Assembly: GCA_003235365.1 (NCBI GenBank)
Contig: QJWJ01000376.1
Location: 1 to 64,000 of the forward strand
Origin: Deltaproteobacteria bacterium
GTDB taxonomy: Bacteria; Myxococcota_A; Polyangia; Polyangiales; Polyangiaceae
Direction of reading: 5' to 3'
DNA length: 64,000 nucleotides
In this document: piece after piece, positions 51,088-59,996 of the stretch
Layout: every line of letters begins with the position of its first letter
Position numbering within the stretch: position 1 is the stretch's first letter
Notes under the pieces: model-generated
The model's database searches: none
What the model saw: only the letters and a program-made list of their open reading frames with translations
Told to the model about the DNA's origin: nothing
Translations under genes and position numbers: made by a program

Positions 51088-52476
51088 TCACGCGATCGCC
51101 GCGCTGATCACCTTTCCGCCTGCACCGGTGTTGAACATGCCGTCCACGGATTCTTCCGGGATGCCTAGGGCGACACCCACCGTGCGCGCCATCGCGACGT
51201 GGGTTTCGAGGCGCGGAATGTCACCGCCGTCGTCGGGCACGCTATCTCCCGTTGCCGAATCGATTCCCGACGCACCGAGCTGACCGCCCTTGACCGGGCG
51301 AACACCACCGTAGACGCCGGGTTTGACGTTCTTGCCGATGACCACCGCGACCGAGTGGTTGCCGTAGTGGTCGCGTCCACTGCGCGCGGATGCCTTGGAG
51401 TCGTTGAGATTGCGGCCGAAAACGTTGAGCGTCATGAACGTGGCTCGATCCTCGATGCCCGCTGCCACCAGCTCGTCCAAGATCAGCTGGATGCCGGCGC
51501 AGCCGTTGTCGGTGTCAGTGTGCTGTGCGACCTCGTTGGCCAGGTTGCTGTCCGAGTGATTGTCGCCGCCGAACCCGATCCGCACGGTGATCACAGGGCT
51601 CACGTTGGCTTGGATGAGCGCTGCGGCGGCTTTGCCCTGGCTCGCCACGCCGTCGTTGTCGATTGCGGCTAGCGTTTCGGCGAGCTGTTCGGCGAGTTGC
51701 CGTGTCTGGGCGCGGCTCAACGACAACGCGTCGAGGAACTTCGTCTGCACCCCCGTCGCATCCTGCTGGGCTAGCTTGTGCAGTTCGTCGAGGTATTTGT
51801 CTCGGATGCTGCGAAGAGTGACCACCGACGCCGACGAGCCGCCAGAACGGCCCCCGCCGCCAAAGCTCGGCCTGCCGTTGGAACCAGTCAGCAACTGGCG
51901 TAACTGCGTGGGAGAAACTGACGCCAGCGTGCGGCCTTGGAAGCTCACCAACTCGCTCGCATTGCTACCCGCCCCGAGCGCAACGGGCTCGTTCTGGACC
52001 GTGCCGAAACACGGCGCGAGCTCTTTTGCGTACGCCGAGAGCAGCATCTCGCTGTTCTTCGTTGCGCCCATCAGCCGCATCACCTTGGGTTGGTCACCGT
52101 GATTGTTGGCCAGCGTCACGTGATGGATGAACGCCGTGCGTGCGCGCATCGTCTCGGAGAGGCTGCCCCAGGGGGCGGCGGCCTTGTACGTCTTTTCGCC
52201 CCAAGACAGTTCCGTTTCCGCCATTGATGCGTCTTCGGGATGAATGGCCTCGCCCCCGTCGGCCACGTCGTCGTACGTACCAGGGCAGTTGTTGCTGATG
52301 GGGTCACCGTTGCTGTTGACGCAGCAGATCAGAAACTGCAGATTCTCTTTGGCGTCGATGGCGCAGGCCAGGTTCTGCGCGTTGGCTCGTCGGGGGTCGG
52401 CGAGGAACCAAGCGGGGAGACCCGTTGCCAGGGTTCCCAACATCGATCCTATCAGGACTTCGCGTCGTGTCGGCAT
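51088..52476 (-). CDS. DUF1501 family exported protein
   Basis: A 462-residue protein with a Tat-like signal (TRREVLIGSMLG..., cleaved near ANAQ). The N-terminal domain reads ENLQFLICCVNSNGDP. The late SGRDHYGNHSVAVVIGKNVKPGVYGG is the DUF1501 signature (GRDHx...GG..). The family resembles sulfatase/phosphatase folds; catalysis is unproven. A Gly/Ser insert (PSFGGGGRSGGSS) lies at about residues 200-220. The start at 52476 is favoured over 52509 by the signal. It begins 16 bp after the gene at 52493-54967, an operon of the DUF1501/DUF1588 type typical of Myxococcota and Planctomycetes. Confidence 0.85.
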   Translation of the reverse strand: MPTRREVLIGSMLGTLATGLPAWFLADPRRANAQNLACAIDAKENLQFLICCVNSNGDPISNNCPGTYDDVADGGEAIHPEDASMAETELSWGEKTYKAAAPWGSLSETMRARTAFIHHVTLANNHGDQPKVMRLMGATKNSEMLLSAYAKELAPCFGTVQNEPVALGAGSNASELVSFQGRTLASVSPTQLRQLLTGSNGRPSFGGGGRSGGSSASVVTLRSIRDKYLDELHKLAQQDATGVQTKFLDALSLSRAQTRQLAEQLAETLAAIDNDGVASQGKAAAALIQANVSPVITVRIGFGGDNHSDSNLANEVAQHTDTDNGCAGIQLILDELVAAGIEDRATFMTLNVFGRNLNDSKASARSGRDHYGNHSVAVVIGKNVKPGVYGGVRPVKGGQLGASGIDSATGDSVPDDGGDIPRLETHVAMARTVGVALGIPEESVDGMFNTGAGGKVISAAIA

Positions 52477-52492
52477 GGCTCGTCGGGTCCTT

Positions 52493-54967
52493 TCACATTC
52501 CGAGGCCAAGCGACGTCGGGGCTTGGCATGCTAGAGCAAACGTGGATTGCAGCGCGAGACTCGCGCTCGAACCCTGCACGTCGAGCGCTTCGTCGTAGTG
52601 GGAACGCAGGATGGTTCGCGCGGCTTGTGCTGGGGATGTGCCATCTGTGAGTTCCTCACTGTCGGGGTAGCCCATGACGTCTCGCACCATCGCGGCGAGG
52701 GCGGCATCGACGTCGGCCGTGTCGTAGACGGTACCGACCGCTTTGGTGGCGACGTACTCACAGAACAGCTCGCTGCCCGCCGCGTAGAACAACGTTGGGG
52801 ACAATGGCGTCACTGGCACTTCCGAACCGCGGCTGAACGAGTCGGCCGCGATCGTGCCGGCGATTCGGAACACGGATTTGACCTGATCGGCTTCGCTTTG
52901 GCCGCCGCCGCCGAACCCGCGCATCTGAGGAAAAGCGTAGTCCAGGCCGCAGACGTCGCCGAGATCGAGACGGGCGCCGAGGGCGGCGCAGAGGTGATCG
53001 CGACGATTGATGCTCACCGTGACGTTGCGCGTCTCGAAGGTCGCCGTTGGCGAGAAGCCAGTGACGAGCGGTGAGGCCATCATTTCAGCCACCATCACCT
53101 TGTAGTTGTAGTCGCTGTCGACGAAGGCTTGGGCGATGCGGCGAAACTCGTTGTCACCCTCGGCGCAACCCGCGGAGTTGGCCCAGTAACACAGCTGTTG
53201 GGCCATGCTGATGGCGAAACGCGGCAGCCCGTCACCGTCGGTAACCTGAAGCAAGAGCTTGCCCATGTCGTCGAACGCCGGGCCCTCGGCGTTGACGTTG
53301 CCGTAGGCCAGGACGCCGCCGCGCTCGCTGGGGCGCTCCTTGGTGGCCCGTGCACCGAACCTGCGGCCGCCTGCTTCTGCGCCTTGGTTGTCTCGAAAGT
53401 CGTTGCGATCGTTGTAGTCGAACTGGTTTTCCCAGAACTGCCGGAACGGATCGAGCGCTCGGTGACAGCCGTAGCATTCAGAAGCCGTCGCTGAGTGCTC
53501 TTCGTCGATCCCGACTTCGGTGACGGGCACCACGGCGCGTTCGGGGGTAAACCCCTGACCCAATGCGACGATCAGCGTTTGATTGGCGGTGACGCGGTGC
53601 TGATTGCTGTCGTTGGTGCGCCACAGCGCCAAGTACGCCGGTGTGGTGTAGAAGCCGACGCGCGGCAAATTGACCGAAACGCTGCTTCCGTCGGTCAGCG
53701 CGCGGATCTTCGGGATGTCCCAAGGTTTGAGCGTTGGAGCGCCCTCGGTGAACGTGATGAGCCGCCAGTCTTCGGTGTCTTCTGGCCCGAAGTAGGGCTT
53801 GGATGGGTGCTCGAAACACTGCGGATTGGCAGAGTAGCTCCAGCGCGGGGTCAGGCCGATCAAGCGTTGAAACAACAGAGCTGAACCCCCGTTGGACCCG
53901 CTGTAGTCGTGGGCATCGCACTCCGGCGCATCAGCGCTCAAGAACCCCGTGCCCGTTGACGGCTCCTGGTCGTCGAACGTCATGGTTTCGACGGCTTCCT
54001 CGATGGGTATTTGGCGCGTGCGGTCGATGTTCCACGTCGGGCCGTCGGTGCGCGGTAATGCAAACTGCAGCGGTGCGTCGTTGGGTTGTTCGACTTGCAG
54101 GTAGGCGGCGACCAATGCGGTGGTCATCATGTGCGTGCGCGTGGTGAGCACTTCGCTGAAGTTACCGCCGGTTTTGACCAGATTCAGCGCGGTGCGCGCG
54201 AAAGAGTCTGAGAAGTTCTTCTCAAAGCGGGTGTACGCGGTGTCGCCGTAGGAGAACGTTGGGTTGAGATCGAAGGGGCCGTACTCGAGGAACTGACCCT
54301 TCATGTCTTCCTGCATGCTGAAACCCTTCTGCTGGAAGACGTTGCGAAACAGGGCGATCAGCTGTTGGTCGAACTGGGGCGTTTCGATCCAGTCGACGAC
54401 GAGCGAACGCATTGCCTCGTACAGGGCCTGTGTCTCGGCGGCGTCGGCGGTGGCGGGCACGTCCATCAACGTGGCGTATTCTTCGTCGGTCGGCGGCAGC
54501 CCCGTCATGAGGTTCTTGACCTTGCGTAGCGCGGCGGCCCTTCCTTGAGCTTCGAACTGCAGGACCTCCTCCTGGCCTGGGTTTAGGTTACCCGCGTTGG
54601 CTCCTGGATCACCGCCGGTGGCGATCGTCCCAGGATCGGTGTCCACGGGCGTCGATGGATCGTCGCCGCTGGGGTCGTCGGTTCTGTCAGCTGGCGAATC
54701 ACTGGGGCCGTCGCCGTTCGGGCCTGGGTCGTTGCCACCCGCGGGGCTGTTCGGGTCGTCGCTGGAGTCACCGGGTTGCCCATCTGACGAGGCGCGGTCG
54801 TTCGACGAATCCTTCGCGGGTTTGGATGCCCCGGGTGAGTCTTCGTCGGAGTTTCCGTCGTAGGTGCTGGCGTTCGAACAAGCGACGACGAGTAGAGGGA
54901 GTAGGGCACCCTGACACACCGTTCGCAATCCGATCGCAAGCCCGCCAGGAGTTCTTCTTCGCGCCAT
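52493..54967 (-). CDS. large lipoprotein with DUF1549/DUF1588-like regions
   Basis: An 824-residue lipoprotein. The start at 54967 follows GAAGGG and gives a lipobox LVVAC. Residues 31-130 are a Pro/Asp/Gly/Ser-rich linker. The next region (VKNLMTGLPPTDEEYATLM...) resembles DUF1549; the middle holds a cytochrome-like ECYGCHRALDPF motif of the DUF1588 type; the C-terminal third (CYWANSAGC, FRRIAQAFVDSDYNYKVMVAEM) is like DUF1585. The single CxxCH could bind heme. Paired with the DUF1501 protein in one operon; such pairs are of unknown function but suspected of polysaccharide or sulfate-ester processing. Confidence 0.75.
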   Translation of the reverse strand: MARRRTPGGLAIGLRTVCQGALLPLLVVACSNASTYDGNSDEDSPGASKPAKDSSNDRASSDGQPGDSSDDPNSPAGGNDPGPNGDGPSDSPADRTDDPSGDDPSTPVDTDPGTIATGGDPGANAGNLNPGQEEVLQFEAQGRAAALRKVKNLMTGLPPTDEEYATLMDVPATADAAETQALYEAMRSLVVDWIETPQFDQQLIALFRNVFQQKGFSMQEDMKGQFLEYGPFDLNPTFSYGDTAYTRFEKNFSDSFARTALNLVKTGGNFSEVLTTRTHMMTTALVAAYLQVEQPNDAPLQFALPRTDGPTWNIDRTRQIPIEEAVETMTFDDQEPSTGTGFLSADAPECDAHDYSGSNGGSALLFQRLIGLTPRWSYSANPQCFEHPSKPYFGPEDTEDWRLITFTEGAPTLKPWDIPKIRALTDGSSVSVNLPRVGFYTTPAYLALWRTNDSNQHRVTANQTLIVALGQGFTPERAVVPVTEVGIDEEHSATASECYGCHRALDPFRQFWENQFDYNDRNDFRDNQGAEAGGRRFGARATKERPSERGGVLAYGNVNAEGPAFDDMGKLLLQVTDGDGLPRFAISMAQQLCYWANSAGCAEGDNEFRRIAQAFVDSDYNYKVMVAEMMASPLVTGFSPTATFETRNVTVSINRRDHLCAALGARLDLGDVCGLDYAFPQMRGFGGGGQSEADQVKSVFRIAGTIAADSFSRGSEVPVTPLSPTLFYAAGSELFCEYVATKAVGTVYDTADVDAALAAMVRDVMGYPDSEELTDGTSPAQAARTILRSHYDEALDVQGSSASLALQSTFALACQAPTSLGLGM

Positions 54968-55331
54968 GCAGACCCTTCAATTCTCTGATACCGCGTCCAA
55001 CTCGTGCCTATCCGGCTTTTGCTGAAACTCAGTTACCTTAACCCGTGTGTCGAGAGCTGATGTCGACAAACGCCTGCGGGTTCTGTAAGGCTTGCATTCT
55101 GGCACGATTCCCTCCGCGACGCGTGTTTCCCCACCGGGTGCAACCCCTGGGGAATTCACGAAACGGCCAGCGTTGCGCGAAACTTTTCCCGTCAGCGTGT
55201 GGTCACTGGGTCAGGCATGCTGCCGACGGAACCGGTATGACAATTGCTGGGGACGGCCTGCGCCCTTCCAGTCGTCGATCCGGTAGTACGATGTCCATCC
55301 CCAACCGACTCTGAACGACACTCTTCGATAC
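54968..55331. promoter_or_regulatory. divergent intergenic region
   Basis: 364 bp between the divergent DUF1549-like and GH30 genes. It holds the inverted repeat at 55127-55154; no gene. Confidence 0.4.
55127..55154. promoter_or_regulatory. inverted repeat, possible operator
   Basis: TTCCCCA and TGGGGAA enclose GGGT, three bases, ACCC. It lies midway in the divergent promoter region. Confidence 0.45.
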
Positions 55332-57113
55332 ATGCTCCGTCAATCGTCCCCTGCGTTCCTGCTGGTGCTCCTGTCGTCGTCAATCACGAGCTGTGACGAG
55401 GCGTCCCAAGCTGCTTCCAGCGTCGAGTCTGGTGCCAGCGCCTCGGACGTGACGACCACGGGGTCGAGCTCGACAGCGACCAGCTCTCCGCACTCGAGCG
55501 GCGCAACGAGTTCGAGCCGCAGCACGCAAGGCGACCCGAGTGGTGCCGGGGGTGAACACGGGGTTGCGCCTACCCAGGGCGCCGGTGGAACGTTCAACGT
55601 GCCAACTCCGGTTCCGAACCTATCCGGTAGCATGGCGCTTGACGGCGGTGCGGGGGGGCAGCTCGCTGTGGGGCGAGACACGGGGGCGTCAGCTGGTGCT
55701 GGTGGCGGAGCTGATTCGGTTCCGATGGCAACCTCACCGGTGATCGATCCGAGCCCGCGACCCGACGTGATGGCGCGACCCGACACGGAGCTGGTGAAAA
55801 TCGATGTGAACCAGCGCTACCAGATCTTCGAAGGTTGGGGAACGAGCCTGTGCTGGTGGGCGAACCACGTTGGGGGGTGGGACGAGGCAGCGCGTGATGC
55901 GGTAGTCGACGCCGTCGTCGACCCAATAGATGGCATGGGTTACAACATCTTTCGCTACAACATCGGCGGAGGCGAGAACCCGGCGCACGACCACATGGAC
56001 CGTTTTCGCGACATGCCCGGCTTTCTCGCCGAGGACGGAACGTGGGACTGGGATGCCGACGCGAACCAGCGTGCTGTGCTCCTCAGCATTGCTGAACGCG
56101 GTAGTGACGTCATCCTCGAGGCGTTTTCGAATTCGCCGCCCTATTGGATGACGGTCAGCGGATGTGCGTCTGGAAGCAGCGATGGCTCGAACAACTTGCG
56201 CGAGGACTCGTATGACGCTTTTGCGGACTACCTGACGGAGGTGGTGCTCCACTACCGGGACGAACTCGGCGTCACCTTTCGCACGCTCGAGCCGCTGAAC
56301 GAACCCAATGCCAACTGGTGGAAGTCGAATGGCACGCAAGAGGGCTGCCACTTCTCGCCATCGAATCAACAGCGGATCATCCGGGCAACAGTGGCCAGTC
56401 TTTCCACCAAGGGGCTCACAGATACGACGATCAGCGCTTCTGACGAAAACAGCATGGACGAAGCCGCGCGCAACATCGCAGCTTTCGATGATGCGACGAT
56501 AGAAGCCATGGGTCAGATTAACGTCCATTCGTACGCGGGTAGCGAAAGGGCTCAACTACGGGTGCTGGCGGATCGTCTGGGCAAGCGCTTGTGGCAATCG
56601 GAGTCAGGTCCGTTGGGGCAGACTCTCAACGGCGACATGGAGGCGGCCATGTTCATGGCCGGGCGCATCATCGTCGACCTGCGCGAGCTACAACCCGAAG
56701 CGTGGATCGACTGGCAGTCGGGAGATCCGAGTCGAAACTGGGCTAGCTTCACCCTCGACGATGCGGACCAGACGTACGCTCCGCTCAAGCGATTCTACAT
56801 GCACGCCGGCTTCAGCCGATTCATTCGTCCCGGTGCCGTCTTCGTCGCCATCGACGACGAAGACATGGTTGCTGCGCTGAGTGCCGACCAGAGTGTGCTC
56901 ACCATCGTCGTGCGCAATGGGAGTCGGAGCGAAGCTCACAGCTACACCTTCGACATCACCACACTACCTGCGGTCGGCTCGAACCTCCAAGTGTACCGGA
57001 CCTCTAGTGAAGAAGATCTGGAGCAGTTGGAGCCCATCGACATCGACGGTTACAGCTTCGTGGCCACTGCGCCGGCGTACTCGATTACGACGTTCGTCGT
57101 TCCGCTTCGCTGA
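55332..57113 (+). CDS. GH30-family glycosidase, endo-beta-1,6-galactanase-like, lipoprotein
   Basis: A 593-residue secreted glycoside hydrolase. The signal ends SITSC (lipobox). A Ser/Thr then Gly-rich linker covers residues 22-150. The TIM barrel starts at YQIFEGWGTSLCWWA, with NIFRYNIGGGENP following, the layout of the endo-beta-1,6-galactanase-like subgroup of GH30. E324 in LEPLNEPNANWW is the predicted acid/base and E424 in LWQSESGP the predicted nucleophile. A C-terminal beta-sandwich (residues about 500-593) completes the family. It differs clearly from the glucosylceramidase-like enzyme at 24905, so the two act on different glycans. Confidence 0.9.
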   Translation: MLRQSSPAFLLVLLSSSITSCDEASQAASSVESGASASDVTTTGSSSTATSSPHSSGATSSSRSTQGDPSGAGGEHGVAPTQGAGGTFNVPTPVPNLSGSMALDGGAGGQLAVGRDTGASAGAGGGADSVPMATSPVIDPSPRPDVMARPDTELVKIDVNQRYQIFEGWGTSLCWWANHVGGWDEAARDAVVDAVVDPIDGMGYNIFRYNIGGGENPAHDHMDRFRDMPGFLAEDGTWDWDADANQRAVLLSIAERGSDVILEAFSNSPPYWMTVSGCASGSSDGSNNLREDSYDAFADYLTEVVLHYRDELGVTFRTLEPLNEPNANWWKSNGTQEGCHFSPSNQQRIIRATVASLSTKGLTDTTISASDENSMDEAARNIAAFDDATIEAMGQINVHSYAGSERAQLRVLADRLGKRLWQSESGPLGQTLNGDMEAAMFMAGRIIVDLRELQPEAWIDWQSGDPSRNWASFTLDDADQTYAPLKRFYMHAGFSRFIRPGAVFVAIDDEDMVAALSADQSVLTIVVRNGSRSEAHSYTFDITTLPAVGSNLQVYRTSSEEDLEQLEPIDIDGYSFVATAPAYSITTFVVPLR

Positions 57114-57136
57114 GCCCAACGGATTGCGCTATGCGC

Positions 57137-57172
57137 GCCCACCGTGCCCACCGTGCCCACCGTGCCCACCGA
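57137..57172. repeat. 9-bp tandem repeat
   Basis: Three exact GCCCACCGT units and a fourth with one change, in the 183-bp gap after the GH30 gene. Not obviously coding. Confidence 0.85.
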
Positions 57173-57296
57173 CGTTGGTGTTCATCACCGCCGGCTATCC
57201 AGCAAGCCAACACGACCACCTACGCTCGCCAAAGCCTAGCGGAGATCGTGTCGGGCGACGGAGTGCCAGGCGGACGTGTGGAGTTCCAGACGTCGA

Positions 57297-57839
57297 CTAT
57301 GGGGTCGCGCCACCTGCGCCGCCCGCGCCACCTGCGCCGCCCGCGCCACCTGGATCGGCTGCAGCGCCACCTGCACCGCCCGCGCCACCTGCAGGATCTG
57401 CGGGCGCATCGGGCTCCGGTGCCTGTGGCACCTTGAAGTTGAGAAACGCAGCGACCGCGCCGTTGGGTACGATCTCCACATCGGTGAAGTCCATGAACGA
57501 GTTGCCCTTGTCGTCGGCTGCCGTCACCGTGACCCGCGCTTCCGAGTCGTCCCAGTTGCCGTCGAGGGTGACGCGCTCGTACCAGTCGTTCTTGATGCTG
57601 ACGACGGGCATCATCATGCCCTCGTCGCCGACCATCTGGGTTTCTGTCGGAGCGGTCAACGTCGTCATGAGCGTGTTCCCGCCTTGCGCTATCGTCACGT
57701 TGACGGCTGAAACCACGCCGACGTCGTCGGTGGAATTGATGTTGACCGCAACGACGGTGTCTCCCTCGTCGCCGCATGCGCTGAGAGCAATGAAAGGCAG
57801 TGCGACGGCAGCGAGGATAGATACATAGGCGAGCTTCAT
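57297..57839 (-). CDS. small lipoprotein with Gly-Ala-Gly tail
   Basis: A 180-residue lipoprotein. The ATG at 57839 begins MKLAYVSILAAVALPFIALSAC (lipobox LSAC). Residues 22-130 are a beta-rich domain (VVAVNINSTDDVGVVSAVNVTIAQGG, ARVTVTAADDKGNSFMDFTDVEIV) of Ig-like character. The C-terminus is a proline/aspartate then (G-G-A)n tail of about 45 residues, which is the linker style seen N-terminally in neighbouring hydrolases; here it trails with no domain after it. No catalytic signature. Function unknown. Confidence 0.7.
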   Translation of the reverse strand: MKLAYVSILAAVALPFIALSACGDEGDTVVAVNINSTDDVGVVSAVNVTIAQGGNTLMTTLTAPTETQMVGDEGMMMPVVSIKNDWYERVTLDGNWDDSEARVTVTAADDKGNSFMDFTDVEIVPNGAVAAFLNFKVPQAPEPDAPADPAGGAGGAGGAAADPGGAGGAGGAGGAGGATP

Positions 57840-58295
57840 GGCGCGAAATACTACGTGCCGGGAGCGCACGGCGGCAACCATCCATTGCAAGTCTCGCATG
57901 TCACCCAGCCGGTTATCGGGCCCGAACCCAGTACCGTGTCGATCGAAAAATGTGCTTGCGTCACCGTTGGGGCAGATGCCGCTCGATCAAGCAGCTCGCT
58001 CCGCGGGATCGCGCCCCGCCGGCGGACGTCTCGGTCACTCGTCGCGGTGCCATGCCCCGTGCGAGTCAGAGTCTATCGGCGTCTGCACTTGCGGAACGCG
58101 CACGCTCTTGTGTATCCCCCACCTTGCCGACGCGGGCTGTCATGCCCAAGCTCGCTGCCGAAATCGATGAGACGACATTCTGCACAGCCCTCCAATTGCC
58201 CGACACGGTATGCAGCGACGGTCCACCCGGTTTCCCCGCGCCGTCAGGTTTCCCCACGCAGTCAGGTTTCCCCACGCAGTCAGGTTTCAGCACGG
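57840..58295. promoter_or_regulatory. divergent region upstream of the TPR-TonB operon
   Basis: 456 bp. The final 67 bp consist of the 18-bp tandem repeat that ends at the ATG at 58296. No gene is convincing. Confidence 0.4.
58229..58295. repeat. 18-bp tandem repeat abutting a start codon
   Basis: Three units (the last two identical, GGTTTCCCCACGCAGTCA) and a partial fourth ending at the base before the ATG of the TPR lipoprotein. The first unit differs at two positions. Confidence 0.85.
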
Positions 58296-59228
58296 ATGCC
58301 GGGAGTTTTGCTGGGGGTTGGCCTGCTGCTGGCTACCATTGGTTGCTCGGAGCTCAACGCTCGTCGCATCGCACGGGAAGGAAACGAGCTGTATCACGCG
58401 GGAAACTACGCCGAAGCTGCAGCTTCCTACGAGCAGTCGGAAGGGATGTACCCGGGGATACCCGCTGTGGTGTTCAACCACGGCTTGGCCTGTCGCCAAC
58501 TGATGCTCACCGGCGACTCCAAACAAGAGAAGGAGAAGGCCACCGATTGTGCCCTGGCCTCGTTCGAGAGTCTTCAGAAGCTGGAAACTGAGGACGACCG
58601 AGCGCAACGTCTGTACATCCAGACTCTGTTCGATGCGGATCGTTACGAGCAATTGGCGGCGATGTACTCCAAACGCCATCAGGAAAGACCAGATGATCTG
58701 GAGGCCGTCAACGCCCTGATCCAAGTCTATTCCCGCTGGGACAAGTGGGATGATGCGCTCGAGTGGATGGTCCGCAGAGCTGAAATGAATGCGAAAAGCG
58801 CCGACGCTGCCTACTCGGTCGGTGTGTTCATCTACGACCGTCTGTTCAACAAAGGTGGCGCCGGAGATGCGACGCGTTTCGACCCGCGCCCGGACGTGGA
58901 GCAGACGGTATTGCCGCCAGCGTTCGCCAAAGACGATGTCGTTGACGAACGACGCGTTGCGTTAGCGGACAAGGGCATCGAGTGGTTGAAACAAGCGCTG
59001 GAGCGCCGCCAGAAGTTCGAAAACGCGCTGGTGTATCTCAACCTGCTGTACCGGCAGCGCGCGCTGGCCTCTTTGGACGACCCCGAACAGTGGCAGAAGG
59101 ATGTCGAGCAGGCTGAGAAGTGGCGCACCCAGGCCCAGGCCGTCGCGCAAGAAACTGCGTCTCTCGCGCCTGCCACGGCACAACAGGTTGACGACGATTC
59201 CGCCACGACCGCCGGGGAGGACGAGTAA
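58296..59228 (+). CDS. TPR-repeat lipoprotein of the TonB operon
   Basis: A 310-residue periplasmic lipoprotein. The ATG at 58296 gives MPGVLLGVGLLLATIGC (lipobox). TPR-like helices follow: GNELYHAGNYAEAAASYEQSEGMYP, VNALIQVYSRWDKWDDALEWMVRRAEMN and several more, up to a Gln/Glu/Ala-rich helix. There is no basic n-region; an in-frame upstream start at 58167 would add RRH and SPRSQV repeats, so the start is uncertain. Its stop overlaps the TonB ATG by one base. In similar Myxococcota clusters this protein probably scaffolds TonB/ExbBD. Confidence 0.8.
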   Translation: MPGVLLGVGLLLATIGCSELNARRIAREGNELYHAGNYAEAAASYEQSEGMYPGIPAVVFNHGLACRQLMLTGDSKQEKEKATDCALASFESLQKLETEDDRAQRLYIQTLFDADRYEQLAAMYSKRHQERPDDLEAVNALIQVYSRWDKWDDALEWMVRRAEMNAKSADAAYSVGVFIYDRLFNKGGAGDATRFDPRPDVEQTVLPPAFAKDDVVDERRVALADKGIEWLKQALERRQKFENALVYLNLLYRQRALASLDDPEQWQKDVEQAEKWRTQAQAVAQETASLAPATAQQVDDDSATTAGEDE

Positions 59229-59956
59229 TGGCCTTTGAAGCGCTGTTGGCGCCGGCAGATGCCAAGCCCAAGAAGTGGCGTCGCCGCATGGTGATGGCGT
59301 CGCTCATCGGACACGGGATTTTGCTCGTCGTCGGGGTCGCGCATTCGATGTGGCAAGTCGACGAACTGCCGATGCCCAGTGTGCAAGTCACCTTGGTTTC
59401 CGAAGCACCGCCACCGCCACCGCCGCCGCCGCCGGCCAAGAAGAAAAAGAAGAAGACCGAAAAGAAGAAGACTCCTCAGAAGCCCAAGGAAGATGTCTTG
59501 GTGCAGCCGAAGGAAATCCCCCAAACCCCCGAGCCCGAGCAAGAAGAAGAGGACGAAGGCGAAGACGAAGGTGTCGAGGGCGGCGAGAAAGGCGGCCAAG
59601 TCGGTGGCGTCGTTGGTGGCAAAGTGGGCTCCGAGGCCAAGGTCGTGAAACGCAAAGGCCCAGAGATGGTCAGCGCCAAGATCGGGCACAAGCAGTTGCT
59701 GATTAATCCGAATTCAGCGGCGTATCGCCCGAAGGTTCCTCGAGCGTTTCGAAACAAGCGGCTCAACGCAGTCGTGTTCATCTGTGCCAACGCCAAGGGG
59801 CAGGTCACGACCGTTCAGGTCCGGAAAGGCAGCGGCACGCCCATTGACGCGCAACTGCCCGGGGTCGTGCGGCGGTGGCGCTACAAGCCTTTCACTCGCG
59901 ACGGCGTCCCGACGCCATTCTGTTACACGGTCAACTACGTGATTTCTTCGTCCTGA
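59228..59956 (+). CDS. TonB-like energy transducer
   Basis: A 242-residue TonB-family protein. An N-terminal basic segment, then the single membrane helix (MVMASLIGHGILLVVGVAHSM), a proline run (PPPPPPPP) and a Lys-rich stretch spanning the periplasm. A Glu- and Gly-rich region (residues about 100-140) follows. The C-terminal domain has TVQVRKGSGTPIDAQLPGVVRRWRYKPF, the TonB_C signature (a Gly-x-x-x-D-x-x...W.Y.P pattern). It transfers proton-motive energy from ExbB/ExbD to outer-membrane receptors. Followed by exbB after 40 bp. Confidence 0.9.
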   Translation: MAFEALLAPADAKPKKWRRRMVMASLIGHGILLVVGVAHSMWQVDELPMPSVQVTLVSEAPPPPPPPPPAKKKKKKTEKKKTPQKPKEDVLVQPKEIPQTPEPEQEEEDEGEDEGVEGGEKGGQVGGVVGGKVGSEAKVVKRKGPEMVSAKIGHKQLLINPNSAAYRPKVPRAFRNKRLNAVVFICANAKGQVTTVQVRKGSGTPIDAQLPGVVRRWRYKPFTRDGVPTPFCYTVNYVISSS

Positions 59957-59996
59957 GTTCTGCGGTCGGGGCGTGTCTGATTTCAAGGGAAGATAG

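Noticed and set aside
58066..58293. Minus-strand frame with CVGKPD repeats
   Set aside because: It is the reverse reading of the 18-bp tandem repeat; no supporting start signal.
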